Shown here in pieces: positions 48,954-58,741 of a stretch of 64,000 nucleotides of DNA. The notes under the pieces were generated by a model. The model saw only the letters and a program-made list of their open reading frames with translations. It did not search any database and had not been told where the DNA came from. The position numbers were made by a program, and so were the translations under genes. This DNA comes from Robiginitalea sp. (GTDB taxonomy: Bacteria; Bacteroidota; Bacteroidia; Flavobacteriales; Flavobacteriaceae), in assembly GCA_024642005.1 (NCBI GenBank), contig JAHECA010000014.1, positions 20,512-84,511 of the forward strand, read 5' to 3'. Position 1 is the first letter of the stretch. Each line of letters opens with the position of its first letter.

Positions 48954-50843
48954 ATGTTAGAACTCGCGAGCATAGTAATTTTAGGGATTGTTGCCCAGTG
49001 GGTGGCCTGGAGACTGAAGCTTCCCTCCATTTTGCCGCTTATTCTGATCGGGCTGCTGGTGGGCCCCATCTCAACCTTGTACACAGCCGACGGCTCCAAG
49101 CTCATCGAGCCAATCTGGACCGGGCAAAAGGGACTCTTCCCAGGCGATGGGCTGTATTATTTTGTGTCGCTGGCCATCAGCATCATCCTGTTCGAAGGAG
49201 GGCTAACCCTCAAGCTTTCTGAGGTTTCCAACGTGGGGCCGGTTATTACCAAGCTCATAACCCTGGGCACGGCCATCACCTTCTTCGGGGCCGGGGTGGC
49301 CTCGCATTTTATCTTTGACCTGAACTGGGAGATTTCTTTCCTGTTCAGCGCGCTGATCATCGTAACCGGGCCTACAGTGATTGCGCCCATTCTGCGAAAC
49401 ATACCGCTAAAAAAAGACGTTTCGGCCGTATTGAAATGGGAGGGCATCCTGATCGACCCCATAGGGGCCCTGGTTGCCGTGATTGTCTTTGAGTTCATCA
49501 GCGTGGGCGAGGGCCAGGCCTACACCCAGCAAGCCCTGGTCGATTTCGGCAAGATTCTGCTTTTCGGAACCACCTTCGGCTTCACCTTCGCCCATGGGCT
49601 GGCAGTGGCCATCAAACGGAACCTCATTCCGCACTACCTGCTCAATGTGGCCTCGCTTTCCATGGTGCTCCTGGTTTTTGTGGTCTCTGATGTGTTTGCC
49701 CACGAATCGGGCCTGCTGGCGGTGGTGGTCATGGGGCTGGTGTTGGGCAATATCGACCTGCCCAACATCAAGGAACTGCTGTACTTCAAGGAATCGCTGA
49801 GCGTGCTGCTCATCTCCATCCTTTTTATCTTGCTGGCCGCCAACATTAACCTGGAAGACATGCAGCGCATCTATACCTGGAAGACCGCCCTGCTGTTCGG
49901 TATTGTTGTTTTCCTGATCAGGCCGCTGGGGGTTTTCCTCAGCACCCAGGGCTCGGGCCTGAGGCCGAACGAGAAACTCTTCATCGGCTGGGTGGGCCCC
50001 CGGGGCATCGTGGCCGCCGGGATCGCCTCCCTCTTCGGGTCCAAGCTCGTGGCGCGGGGCGAGGCGGGGGCCGAGTACATCACCCCCCTGGTCTTTACCG
50101 TGGTGCTGGGCACTGTGTTGTTGAACGCCACCACGGCGAGGCCCTTCGCCAAATTGGTCGGGGTATTCCTCAAGAGGTCTGAGGGAATCCTGATCGTGGG
50201 GGCCTCCAAAGCGTCTCGCTTAATCGGGCAATACCTGCAGCGCAACAACCGGCACGTGGTGCTCATCGACAACAACCCCACCAACATCGAGAAGGCCAAG
50301 GCCCTGGGGCTTGAGGCGTTTACAGCCAACATTTATTCCGATTCCCTTATCGACAACCTGGAACTTACCGACGTGGGCTACCTCATAGCGATGACCGCCA
50401 ACCCGGAGATCAACCAGTATGCGATCGAGAAATTCAGGGATCAGTTCGGGGAAAACGGGTCTTTCCGGATTGGGGGCGCCGAGGAGATCAACGATCCGGA
50501 CAACGCCAGCACGCCGGGCCTGTTCTCATACACAGACGACTTTACGCGCATGTTGGACGCGGTGCGGAAAAACCCGGCCGTGCACGAGCTGGAACTGCGG
50601 AGCCCCGACCAGTACAGGAAATGCTTTTCGCGCGCCAGCGAAGACCCAGACATTGTACCGCTGTTTATCAAATCTCCCGATGGCCAGCTTCACATCATCC
50701 CGACGTTTACCGAGCAGGTCGGGCAGATCAAGGAAGGCTACAGGCTGGTGTACATGGGGGAAATCCTGGATTCAGACGAAGACCACACCCAGGTGGTGTC
50801 CCTGCCCCGGAAAAGGCCGGCAAGGGGCTCCAGGCCCGGATAA
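48954..50843 (+). CDS. CPA-type cation/proton antiporter with RCK (TrkA-N) domain
   Basis: A 629-residue integral membrane antiporter. About twelve hydrophobic segments cover residues 1-400. The central pore region contains LIDPIGALVAVIVFE, with the conserved Asp of the CPA1 family. From about residue 412 comes a cytoplasmic TrkA-N/RCK domain (ILIVGASKASRLIGQYL.. IDNNPTNIEKAKALG) that senses NAD(H) or a similar ligand, and a C-terminal RCK_C-like part. The ORF-track start is 32 codons upstream; ATG 48954 (MLELASIVILGIVAQW) fits a membrane N-terminus. Divergent from the MBL gene. Na+ versus K+ specificity is not predictable. Confidence 0.88.
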   Translation: MLELASIVILGIVAQWVAWRLKLPSILPLILIGLLVGPISTLYTADGSKLIEPIWTGQKGLFPGDGLYYFVSLAISIILFEGGLTLKLSEVSNVGPVITKLITLGTAITFFGAGVASHFIFDLNWEISFLFSALIIVTGPTVIAPILRNIPLKKDVSAVLKWEGILIDPIGALVAVIVFEFISVGEGQAYTQQALVDFGKILLFGTTFGFTFAHGLAVAIKRNLIPHYLLNVASLSMVLLVFVVSDVFAHESGLLAVVVMGLVLGNIDLPNIKELLYFKESLSVLLISILFILLAANINLEDMQRIYTWKTALLFGIVVFLIRPLGVFLSTQGSGLRPNEKLFIGWVGPRGIVAAGIASLFGSKLVARGEAGAEYITPLVFTVVLGTVLLNATTARPFAKLVGVFLKRSEGILIVGASKASRLIGQYLQRNNRHVVLIDNNPTNIEKAKALGLEAFTANIYSDSLIDNLELTDVGYLIAMTANPEINQYAIEKFRDQFGENGSFRIGGAEEINDPDNASTPGLFSYTDDFTRMLDAVRKNPAVHELELRSPDQYRKCFSRASEDPDIVPLFIKSPDGQLHIIPTFTEQVGQIKEGYRLVYMGEILDSDEDHTQVVSLPRKRPARGSRPG

Positions 50844-50861
50844 GCCGGCAGCTGGCTTTTT
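50842..50861 (+). terminator. Weak terminator after the antiporter gene
   Basis: AAGCC / GGCTT, a 5-bp stem with a 7-nt loop, then TTT. Short, hence low confidence. Confidence 0.3.
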
Positions 50862-50966
50862 AAAGCGCGACAGAAGCAGTCATTAGGGAAACACCTCAGA
50901 ACGCAGGGCTTATCCAAAACAGGCACAAAAAGCTCCCGGATTAAAATGTAAATGTGGACGGCAGGG

Positions 50967-52763
50967 TTAGTCGTTCAGCTTCAACACCGCCATAAACGCC
51001 TGCTGCGGAATTTCCACGTTGCCCACCTGGCGCATGCGCTTTTTCCCCTTTTTTTGCTTTTCGAGCAGCTTGCGCTTCCGCGAGATATCGCCCCCGTAGC
51101 ATTTGGCCGTAACGTCTTTGCGCAGGGCCTTGATGGTTTCGCGCGAAATGATCTTGGCGCCTATGGCAGCTTGTATCGGGATGTCGAATTGCTGGCGGGG
51201 GATGAGCTCCTTGAGCTTTTCACACATTTTCTTGCCAATGTGGTAGGCGTTGTCGGCGTGTATCAGGGCAGAAAGGGCGTCTACAGGCTGGGCGTTTAAA
51301 AGGATATCTACCCGAACGAGCTTGGAAGTGCGCATGCCGATAGGGCTGTAGTCGAAAGACGCGTAACCCTTGGAAACCGTTTTCAGCCGGTCGTAAAAGT
51401 CAAAGACGATTTCGGCCAGGGGCATGTCAAAGGTGAGCTCCACCCGGTCGGTGGTGAGGTAGGTCTGACCCGTAATCTGTCCCCGCTTGTCAATACACAG
51501 CGACATCACGTTGCCCACGAAATCGGCCTTGGTAATGATGGTGGCCTTGATATAGGGTTCTTCTACCCGGCTCAGGGTAGAGGGTTCGGGCAGGTCTGAT
51601 GGGTTGTTTACAATGACAGGCGTTTCGGGCTCTTTGGTGGTATAGGCCAGGTAGCTTACGTTGGGTACGGTGGTGATCACCGTCATGTCGAATTCCCGTT
51701 CGAGCCGCTCCTGGATAATCTCCATATGCAGCATGCCCAAAAACCCGCAGCGGAAACCGAACCCGAGGGCGGCGCTGCTCTCAGGAGCGAAAACCAGGGA
51801 GGCGTCGTTTAGCTGGAGCTTCTCCATGGAGGAGCGCAGCTCTTCGTAGTCTTCGGTGTCTACCGGATATATTCCGGCGAAAACCATGGGCTTGACATCT
51901 TCAAACCCCGCGATGGCAACCGGCATTAGGTTTGCAGCATCGGTAATGGTGTCGCCCACCTTCACTTCACGAGCTTCCTTGATGCCCGTAATCAGGTAGC
52001 CCACGTCTCCGGTAGAGATCAGCGGCCTGGGCACCTGTCGCAGTTTGAGGGTGCCTATTTCGTCGGCGTAATATTTTTTCCCGGTGGCAACGAATTTGAT
52101 GTGCTGGCCTTTGCGGATTTCTCCGTTCATGACCCTGAAATAGGTCTCCACACCCCTGAACGGGTTGAAAACCGAGTCGAAGACCAGGGCTTGCAACGGG
52201 GCTTTGGGGTCGCCTTTGGGGGGCGGAATGCGCTCGATGATGGCATGCAAAATTTCATCAATACCCAGGCCGGTCTTGGCGCTGGCCGGGATAACCTCTT
52301 CTGGCCTGCAGCCGAGCAGGTCCACGATGTCGTCGGTAACCTCTTCGGGCTTGGCGCTGGGCAGGTCTACCTTGTTCAGGATCGGGATGATCTCCAGGTC
52401 GTGCTCCAGGGCCAGGTACAGGTTCGATATGGTCTGGGCCTGGATGCTCTGGGCGGCGTCTACCACCAGCAGGGCCCCTTCGCAGGCCGCGATGGACCGG
52501 GAAACCTCATAGGAAAAGTCCACGTGCCCGGGGGTGTCAATCAGGTTGAGGATGTAGGCTTCGCCCTCGTGCACGTATTCCATCTGGATGGCGTGGCTCT
52601 TGATGGTGATGCCCCGTTCGCGCTCGAGGTCCATGCTGTCGAGCAGCTGGTCCTGCTTTTCGCGTTCGGTCACCGAGCCCGTAGAATCTAACAGCCGGTC
52701 TGCCAGGGTGCTCTTTCCGTGGTCGATATGGGCAATGATGCAGAAATTCCGGATGTTCTTCAT
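50967..52763 (-). CDS. lepA: Elongation factor 4 (LepA)
   Basis: Ribosome-associated GTPase that helps in 30S maturation and translation. The P-loop [15 protein letters not shown] and [14 protein letters not shown] motifs are intact. The domains follow EF-G (domains I-III and V) and end in the LepA-specific C-terminal domain ([18 protein letters not shown]). Length is 598 residues. The ATG at 52763 gives [17 protein letters not shown]; the track version adds eight residues. A TATCTTTG promoter element ends 21 nt upstream. Confidence 0.97.
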   Translation of the reverse strand: MKNIRNFCIIAHIDHGKSTLADRLLDSTGSVTEREKQDQLLDSMDLERERGITIKSHAIQMEYVHEGEAYILNLIDTPGHVDFSYEVSRSIAACEGALLVVDAAQSIQAQTISNLYLALEHDLEIIPILNKVDLPSAKPEEVTDDIVDLLGCRPEEVIPASAKTGLGIDEILHAIIERIPPPKGDPKAPLQALVFDSVFNPFRGVETYFRVMNGEIRKGQHIKFVATGKKYYADEIGTLKLRQVPRPLISTGDVGYLITGIKEAREVKVGDTITDAANLMPVAIAGFEDVKPMVFAGIYPVDTEDYEELRSSMEKLQLNDASLVFAPESSAALGFGFRCGFLGMLHMEIIQERLEREFDMTVITTVPNVSYLAYTTKEPETPVIVNNPSDLPEPSTLSRVEEPYIKATIITKADFVGNVMSLCIDKRGQITGQTYLTTDRVELTFDMPLAEIVFDFYDRLKTVSKGYASFDYSPIGMRTSKLVRVDILLNAQPVDALSALIHADNAYHIGKKMCEKLKELIPRQQFDIPIQAAIGAKIISRETIKALRKDVTAKCYGGDISRKRKLLEKQKKGKKRMRQVGNVEIPQQAFMAVLKLND

Positions 52764-52784
52764 GCGGTCCTCAAAAATAGGAGG

Positions 52785-52792
52785 CAAAGATA
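52785..52792 (-). promoter_or_regulatory. -7 promoter element of lepA
   Basis: TATCTTTG on the minus strand matches TAnnTTTG and ends 21 nt before the ATG. A second match at 52772-52779 is too close to the start codon. Confidence 0.5.
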
Positions 52793-52805
52793 CGCTATTG
52801 ACGTC

Positions 52806-53915
52806 TCAATCCTGCCACTCGGCTATAAACAAATTCGTGTCGCGGGTGCCACCGTTGTTCCGGTTGCTGGAGAAGACCAGGTATTTGCCGTCGGGAGAGA
52901 AAACCGGGAAGGCGTCAAAAGTCTTGCCGGCAGTCACCCGATTCAGCCCGGTGCCATCTGTATTGATCATGTACAGGTTGAAGGGGAATCCACCGTCGGC
53001 CTCAAAATTGCTTGAAAAAAGGACTTTGTCGCCGTCTGGATGGAAAAACGGGCACCAGTTCGCATTGCCCAGGAAGGTGAGCTGCCTCAAATTGCTGCCA
53101 TCGGCATTGCAGATAAAGAGCTCCATATTGGTGGGCATTACCAGCCCCTGGGCCAGTAACTCCCGGTACTCCGCAACCTCGGCTTCAGTCTTGGGACGGG
53201 AGGCGCGGAAAATCAACTGGCTGCCGTCGGGGGAAAAGAAAGCGCCCCCGTCGTAACCCAACTCATTGGTGATTTGTTTCACACCGGAGCCGTCGAGGTT
53301 CATGGTATAGAGCTCCAGGTCGCCGCTCCGGTCTGAGGTAAAGACGATTTTGTCGCCTTTTGGAGAGAGGGTGGCCTCGGCGTCGTAACCCGGGCTGTCT
53401 GTGAGCTGGGCGGTAATGTTGCCGTTTAGGTCGGCCACGAAGATGTCGAAAGTGTTGTATACCGGCCACACATACCGGCCATTCATGCGCAGGGGCACTT
53501 CGGGGCACTCCTTGTCGTGCAGGTGGGTGGAGGCGTAGAGGATGTGCTGGTTGTCGGGAAGGAAGTAACCGCAGGTGGTGCGACCCATGCCGGTACTAAC
53601 CATGGGGGGTTTTTCCCCGTAAAAGGAATCGGTGGCATTCATCACGAACATCTGGTCGCATCCGAGGCCCCATTCGGCGTAATTCGACTGAAAGATCAGC
53701 TTATTGCTGTCGAAGCTCCAGTAGGCTTCTGCGTTATCGCCTCCGTGGGTAACCTGACGGATGGACTTGAAATGGGTTTCGCCCGGGTAAACAAGGGTGT
53801 CTGAGACATTGGCCATCGGGTTGGAGGAGCTTTCGGCAGCCCCATCGGCCCCCTTGGGGTCGCCCTTGCAGCCCAGCAGGGCCATTGCCATTACAAACAG
53901 AATCAAAGTTCTCAT
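52806..53915 (-). CDS. TolB-like beta-propeller lipoprotein
   Basis: A 369-residue lipoprotein (cysteine in MAMALLGCKGD). After a low-complexity linker come five or six WD40-like/PD40 repeats with the TolB signature, such as YSPKG-type LSPKGDKIVFTSDRSGDLELYTMNLDGSG, FSPDGSQLIFRASR and FSPDGKYLVFSSNRNNG. Cysteine-containing blades (WGLGCDQMF, CGYFLP) are less usual. TolB-like propellers in Bacteroidota occur at the cell surface or periplasm, often beside peptidases. The M28 gene lies opposite, with a 35-nt divergent spacer. Exact function unknown. Confidence 0.83.
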   Translation of the reverse strand: MRTLILFVMAMALLGCKGDPKGADGAAESSSNPMANVSDTLVYPGETHFKSIRQVTHGGDNAEAYWSFDSNKLIFQSNYAEWGLGCDQMFVMNATDSFYGEKPPMVSTGMGRTTCGYFLPDNQHILYASTHLHDKECPEVPLRMNGRYVWPVYNTFDIFVADLNGNITAQLTDSPGYDAEATLSPKGDKIVFTSDRSGDLELYTMNLDGSGVKQITNELGYDGGAFFSPDGSQLIFRASRPKTEAEVAEYRELLAQGLVMPTNMELFICNADGSNLRQLTFLGNANWCPFFHPDGDKVLFSSNFEADGGFPFNLYMINTDGTGLNRVTAGKTFDAFPVFSPDGKYLVFSSNRNNGGTRDTNLFIAEWQD

Positions 53916-53923
53916 AAGATGCG

Positions 53924-53940
53924 TATTTTTGACAAAAATA
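53924..53940. promoter_or_regulatory. Palindromic divergent promoter: facing -7 elements
   Basis: TATTTTTGACAAAAATA is a perfect 17-nt palindrome made of TAnnTTTG on the plus strand (53924-53931) and TAnnTTTG on the minus strand (53940-53933), one base apart. Each ends 17-19 nt before its gene's ATG (M28 on plus, TolB-like on minus). Confidence 0.6.
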
Positions 53941-53950
53941 GACCGAAGCC

Positions 53951-55180
53951 ATGAAGATAAACAATCTTTTTTGGGTAATTCTCCTGATGGCAGGGGCCTG
54001 CCGCAATGCCCCCGCGCCCGAAGTAACCCTGCAGGACGATGTGCAAATTCTGGCGAGCGATTCGCTTGCCGGCCGTGAAACCGGCACTGAGGGCGCACGC
54101 ATGGCCGCCAGCTACCTGGAGGCGCGCATGAAAGAACTTGGCCTGAAACCGGCCGCCGGACCAGCCGGGTATTACCAGGAGTTCAGTTTCAAGCCCAAGA
54201 AAGACCCGCATGGCGAGGTGCAGTTCGGGCAGGCTACCGACAGCAGCGTTACCGGGATTAACGTGATCGGGCTTATCGATAACGGCGGTTCCCGCACCGT
54301 AATTCTCGGCGCCCATTACGACCACCTGGGCATGGGGGGCGAAGGATCCCTCGACCGGGGAGAACCGGCTATCCACAACGGGGCCGACGACAATGCCAGC
54401 GGGGTGGCGGTCTTGCTGCACCTGGCCCAAAAAATCGAAGCCTGGCCCGAAGCCAAAGACAATTACCTGATCCTCTCCTTTTCCGGGGAGGAAATGGGCC
54501 TGCTGGGCTCCAATTATTTCGCGAAAAACCCGACCCTAGACCTGAAACAGGTTCCCTACATGCTCAACTTCGACATGGTGGGGCGCCTGCGGCAAGACAG
54601 CACCCTCTCGGTGAGCGGCACGGGCACCAGCCCGATCTGGCCCCAGATGCTCAACTCCCTGAACCCGGGCTTTAAACTGGTGCTGAGCGAATCGGGGGTC
54701 GGCCCATCTGACCACACATCCTTTTACCTGCAAGACATTCCCGTACTGCACTTCTTTACAGGGCAACACGAAGATTACCACAAGCCAACCGACGACTCCG
54801 ACCGCCTCAACTATGAGGGCATGGAGCAGATAACCGGATACTTGTTCGACCTGGTCAAGGGCATGGAATCGCAAGACGAGGTGGCCTTCCGCAAAACCAA
54901 AAACGAAAGCGAGGAAGTGCCGCGCTTTAAGGTGGCCCTGGGCGTAGTGCCCGATTACCTATACGACGGCAAGGGGATGCGCATAGACGGGGTAAGTGAA
55001 GGAAAGCCCGCCCAGGCGGCCGGGCTGCAGAAAGGCGACATCGTGGTACAACTGGGCGACAGCACGGTAACTGACATGATGAGTTATATGCGGGCCCTGT
55101 CTGCCTTTGAGGCCGGGCAGCAGGCCGAAGTGGTGGTGGAGCGCGAAGGGAAGAAGCACACGGCCGTGATCCGGTTCTGA
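53951..55180 (+). CDS. M28-family zinc peptidase with C-terminal PDZ domain, lipoprotein
   Basis: A 409-residue exported aminopeptidase-type protein with a lipoprotein signal (LLMAGACRN). Metal ligands appear as GAHYDHLG (about residue 121), HNGADDNASG (about 140), FSGEEMGLLGSNYF (about 180) and NFDMVGR, all typical of M28. A PDZ domain occupies residues about 320-409 (GKPAQAAGLQKGDIVVQLGD) and likely orients substrates or partners. It uses its own promoter, divergent from the TolB-like gene. No strong terminator before the receptor gene. Confidence 0.9.
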   Translation: MKINNLFWVILLMAGACRNAPAPEVTLQDDVQILASDSLAGRETGTEGARMAASYLEARMKELGLKPAAGPAGYYQEFSFKPKKDPHGEVQFGQATDSSVTGINVIGLIDNGGSRTVILGAHYDHLGMGGEGSLDRGEPAIHNGADDNASGVAVLLHLAQKIEAWPEAKDNYLILSFSGEEMGLLGSNYFAKNPTLDLKQVPYMLNFDMVGRLRQDSTLSVSGTGTSPIWPQMLNSLNPGFKLVLSESGVGPSDHTSFYLQDIPVLHFFTGQHEDYHKPTDDSDRLNYEGMEQITGYLFDLVKGMESQDEVAFRKTKNESEEVPRFKVALGVVPDYLYDGKGMRIDGVSEGKPAQAAGLQKGDIVVQLGDSTVTDMMSYMRALSAFEAGQQAEVVVEREGKKHTAVIRF

Positions 55181-55254
55181 GCCCGGCTCCTGACCTTTTA
55201 AACAGCCATTAACCCCGGTAAAAGTACACAGGGTGGGTCAGCCGAAAGTTTTAT

Positions 55255-55262
55255 TAGCTTTG
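55255..55262 (+). promoter_or_regulatory. -7 promoter element of the outer-membrane receptor gene
   Basis: TAGCTTTG ends 18 nt before the GTG at 55281. Transcription from here would exclude the longer track start at 55233. Confidence 0.5.
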
Positions 55263-55280
55263 CTACATCCCAAAGGCGCC

Positions 55281-57692
55281 GTGAAGCTTAGAATCGCAAT
55301 CATATTAGGGCTTTTCCCCCTGGCCCTGGCCGGTCAGTCCTACCAAATTACCGGCACGGTTAAGGAAGCCGCCGGCAACGTTTTGCCTTTTGGCAATGTG
55401 GTGCTCCTGCGGCCTACAGACAGCGTGCAGGTAATGGGCAGTTCTGCCGACGAAAACGGGGTCTTTGTGCTCTCGGGCGTGGCCCCCGGACAATACTACC
55501 TGCAGGCACAATACTTCGGCTCACAGTCCATGCTGGTCCCCCTCGACATTCAGGCAGACCAGCATGTGGGAAATCTGGTGCTCGAAGATGCCGATAACAG
55601 CCTGGACGAAGTGGTCATAACCGGATCGAGGCCCACCGTTGACCGACAGGCAGACCGAATCGTTTTCAAGGTTGAGAATACGGTGCTGAGCCAGGGGTCT
55701 ACCTGGGACATCCTCAAAAAAGCGCCGGGAGTGATCGTGATTCAGGACAACCTGGAGATAAGGGGGCAAACGGCCACAGTTTACCTGAACGACCGGAAGG
55801 TGCAGCTCACCTCCACAGAAATCCTGGACCTGCTGAAAGGCCTTTCGGGCGACATGGTGGCTTCCGTGGAGGTAATCCCCATTCCGCCTGCCAGGTATGA
55901 GGCCGCGGGCGGCCCCATCCTCAACATCCGTACCCGCCAGAATATTGTACCGGGCTATAAGGGCAGTATACGATCCGAGTATGAACAGGCCATCTTCCCG
56001 AAAACCAGCTTCGGCACCAGCCAGTACTACAAAGGGGAAAAATTCGGGGTTTTTGCCAATTACGGCATCAGCCCGCGCAAGGAATTCAAGAACACGGATA
56101 GTTACGTAAACTTTTTTGACCCGCAGGGAGACGTATACGCCCGATGGACCACCGACATGGATAAGACCACGCGGTCGCTGGCCCAGCAGGCCACCCTTAT
56201 GTTTGATTACGACCCCTCCGGCAATGACAAGCTGAACCTGACCACAAGCCTGAGCACTTCCCCCAACAAACGAAGCGCCTACGGTATAAACACCCTGATG
56301 CGCGATGCACAGGGCGTGCTCGATTCTACCCTGCAAACCACCAGCTCCCTGGAAGATGACATGCTGAATGTCTCGGCAGACCTGAGCTATGAGCGCAGGC
56401 TGAAGCAGGAAGGCGCCACCCTGAAGGCAAACCTGCACCACACGTATTACGAACTGAACCGTTATCAGCAGGGCAGTACCGATTATTTCGACCCCGATGG
56501 GGTATTCCTGAGGAATTTCAGCTTTTCGACCGACGCCTTCCAGGGCATACACATCAGTGCCGGGCAAGTCGACTACTACACCCCGAACGAGACCGGCAGT
56601 TTTGAAGCCGGGATAAAAGGGTCGTACATCCACAGCAAAAGCTACATCGATTACCTGGACGTGAACAATACCGAGCCCCCATTCGACATTGCCCTTTCTG
56701 ACCGCTTCGTTTACGACGAAGGGGTTGGGGCGGCTTATGTTACCCTGTCGCGCAACTGGGACCCCTGGTCCGTAAAACTCGGCCTGCGCGCCGAACACAC
56801 CGAGGTTAGGGCCAGTAGTGAAACCCTCGACCAGATAACCAGGCAGAGTTATTTCGAACTTTTTCCAAACCTGTACCTGGGGTACGACCTGGGCAGCGAC
56901 AACAGCATGAACTTCAGTTACAACCGCAAGCTGACAAGGCCCAACTACCAGGACCTCAACCCTTTCCGGTTCTTTATCAACGAAAACAACTACGACCAGG
57001 GGAACCCGAACCTGGTGCCCAACTTCAGCCACAACTTTAACCTGAACCTGACCCTGGACAATACCTTTTTCATCGACCTGTACTACCGCGACAACGGGCG
57101 CTTCATAAGCCCTTTGAGCTTTCAGGACAACCAGGAGCAGGTTTTGCTTGAAATATTCCGCAACGTGGAAGAGAGTGTGTCCTACGGCCTCGACTTTACC
57201 CTGTCTACGCCCCTTACCGATTTTTGGGACCTGTACGCATACACGTCCCTGTTCTATGAAGACGAAACCTTCCTCGATCCCTATAACGAGGGGCAGACCC
57301 TGACCAACAAGGTAACCGGCCTGTACGGTTATCTGAGCAACAATTTCATCCTTTCCAAAGACCGGACCTTTACGGGAGAGGCGTCACTGCTTTACCTGAG
57401 CGGCTTTCTGTACGGCACCTATAAAATGTCGGAAACCACCACGATCAACTTCGGGCTGCGCAAGACGCTCTGGGACGGGCGCGCCGTGTTCTCCCTGGTG
57501 GTCGAAGACCTCCTGTGGCGGGGCAATGCCACCTATACTTCGCGCTATCCGCAGCAAGACAATGGCTATTACCCCCTGCCGGAGTCGCGCCTGCTGCGAC
57601 TCGGTTTCACCTACAACCTGGGGAACTTCCGTCTTAAAAACCGGTCGTCCAACCTGCGCAATTCTGAACTGCAGCGGATTCAAAACGAATGA
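55281..57692 (+). CDS. Outer-membrane beta-barrel receptor (TonB-receptor-like, OMP_b-brl_3 type)
   Basis: An 803-residue outer-membrane protein. I start it at GTG 55281, giving signal peptide MKLRIAIILGLFPLALAGQ, because a promoter element lies between this and the track start. A carboxypeptidase-regulatory-like domain comes first (residues about 20-105, ITGTVKEAAGNVLPFGNVVLL). A plug-like domain follows (about 110-220, LDEVVITGSRP.., IEIRGQTATVYLNDRKVQL). The rest is a long beta-barrel of outer-membrane receptor family 3, ending with a strand of aromatic and polar residues (LRLGFTYNLGNFRLK) and an unusual basic tail. These proteins transport or sense unknown ligands. The gene stands alone, with no SusD partner adjacent. 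Confidence 0.85.
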   Translation: MKLRIAIILGLFPLALAGQSYQITGTVKEAAGNVLPFGNVVLLRPTDSVQVMGSSADENGVFVLSGVAPGQYYLQAQYFGSQSMLVPLDIQADQHVGNLVLEDADNSLDEVVITGSRPTVDRQADRIVFKVENTVLSQGSTWDILKKAPGVIVIQDNLEIRGQTATVYLNDRKVQLTSTEILDLLKGLSGDMVASVEVIPIPPARYEAAGGPILNIRTRQNIVPGYKGSIRSEYEQAIFPKTSFGTSQYYKGEKFGVFANYGISPRKEFKNTDSYVNFFDPQGDVYARWTTDMDKTTRSLAQQATLMFDYDPSGNDKLNLTTSLSTSPNKRSAYGINTLMRDAQGVLDSTLQTTSSLEDDMLNVSADLSYERRLKQEGATLKANLHHTYYELNRYQQGSTDYFDPDGVFLRNFSFSTDAFQGIHISAGQVDYYTPNETGSFEAGIKGSYIHSKSYIDYLDVNNTEPPFDIALSDRFVYDEGVGAAYVTLSRNWDPWSVKLGLRAEHTEVRASSETLDQITRQSYFELFPNLYLGYDLGSDNSMNFSYNRKLTRPNYQDLNPFRFFINENNYDQGNPNLVPNFSHNFNLNLTLDNTFFIDLYYRDNGRFISPLSFQDNQEQVLLEIFRNVEESVSYGLDFTLSTPLTDFWDLYAYTSLFYEDETFLDPYNEGQTLTNKVTGLYGYLSNNFILSKDRTFTGEASLLYLSGFLYGTYKMSETTTINFGLRKTLWDGRAVFSLVVEDLLWRGNATYTSRYPQQDNGYYPLPESRLLRLGFTYNLGNFRLKNRSSNLRNSELQRIQNE

Positions 57693-57717
57693 TTTTCACG
57701 CATTTGTGCCGAATTCG

Positions 57718-57725
57718 TAATTTTG
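57718..57725 (+). promoter_or_regulatory. -7 promoter element of the dus gene
   Basis: TAATTTTG ends 21 nt before the dus ATG (57747). The -33 element is not clear. Confidence 0.5.
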
Positions 57726-57746
57726 CCCTTTCAAAAGCAAGACACC

Positions 57747-58739
57747 ATGCCGCGCATCGGCAACATTGAATTACCAGACTTCCCACTGCTGCTGGCGCCC
57801 ATGGAAGACGTGAGCGACCCACCGTTTCGCGCGCTCTGCAAGGAACAGGGGGCCGATTTGATGTACACTGAATTCATCTCTTCTGAAGGCCTGATCCGCG
57901 ATGCCGCCAAAAGCGTGGTCAAGCTCGACATATACGAAAAGGAACGCCCGGTAGGCATCCAGATCTTCGGGGCCGAGCTCGATTCCATGCTGCAGGCTGT
58001 AGACATTGTTACCGCATCATCACCCGACATTATCGACATCAATTTCGGCTGCCCGGTTAAAAAAGTAGTCTGCAAGAATGCCGGGGCCGGGATATTGCGC
58101 GACATCCCGCTTATGGTAAAGCTCACTGCCGAAATGGTAAAGCGCACCCATTTGCCGGTAACGGTAAAAACCCGGCTGGGCTGGGACCACGATTCGATCA
58201 AGATCGTCGAGGTGGCCGAACGCCTGCAAGACGTTGGCATACAGGCCATCTCCATCCACGGCCGCACCCGGGTGCAGATGTACAAGGGCACGGCCGACTG
58301 GGCCCCGATCGCCGCCGTCAAAAACAACCCCCGCATGCTCATTCCCGTTTTCGGCAACGGGGATGTCGACAGCCCGGAAGCAGCGGCGCGCATGCGTGAT
58401 CAATTCGGGCTGGACGGCGCCATGATCGGTCGGGCCGCCATAGGCTATCCCTGGTTTTTCAGGGAAGTGAAGCATTTCTTTAAAACCGGTGCCCATATGG
58501 ACCCCCCGAATATGGAAGAGCGCGTTGAGGCTGCGCGCCGCCACCTGCAGATGGCCATCGACTGGAAGGGAGAAAAGCTAGGGGTATACGAAACCCGGCG
58601 CCATTACACCAATTACTTCAAGGGGATTCCCAATTTCAAGCCCTTTCGGATGAAAATGGTGACCAGCGAAGAACCCGCTGAGGTATTCGCCGCCTTTGAG
58701 GAGGCGCTGGAGGCCTTTTCAGACTTCAGTTTCGCCTGA
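57747..58739 (+). CDS. dusB: tRNA-dihydrouridine synthase (DusB type)
   Basis: FMN enzyme that reduces uridines in the tRNA D-loop. The opening LLLAPMEDVSDPPFRALCKEQGADLMYTEF is the family N-terminus. The catalytic cysteine is in CPVKKVVCKNAGAGIL. RTRVQMYKGTADW and FGNGDVDSPEAAARM are FMN-binding parts of the TIM barrel, and a helical tRNA-binding C-terminus follows. Length is 330 residues from ATG 57747; the track start is nine codons longer and falls inside the promoter. It ends 2 nt from the stop of the convergent permease gene. The B subtype is assigned from general similarity. Confidence 0.9.
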   Translation: MPRIGNIELPDFPLLLAPMEDVSDPPFRALCKEQGADLMYTEFISSEGLIRDAAKSVVKLDIYEKERPVGIQIFGAELDSMLQAVDIVTASSPDIIDINFGCPVKKVVCKNAGAGILRDIPLMVKLTAEMVKRTHLPVTVKTRLGWDHDSIKIVEVAERLQDVGIQAISIHGRTRVQMYKGTADWAPIAAVKNNPRMLIPVFGNGDVDSPEAAARMRDQFGLDGAMIGRAAIGYPWFFREVKHFFKTGAHMDPPNMEERVEAARRHLQMAIDWKGEKLGVYETRRHYTNYFKGIPNFKPFRMKMVTSEEPAEVFAAFEEALEAFSDFSFA

Positions 58740-58741
58740 CC

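Noticed and set aside
55521-57032. 503-codon minus-strand ORF inside the outer-membrane receptor gene
   Set aside because: A shadow of a strongly supported receptor CDS; its translation shows no known motif and has no promoter or start context.
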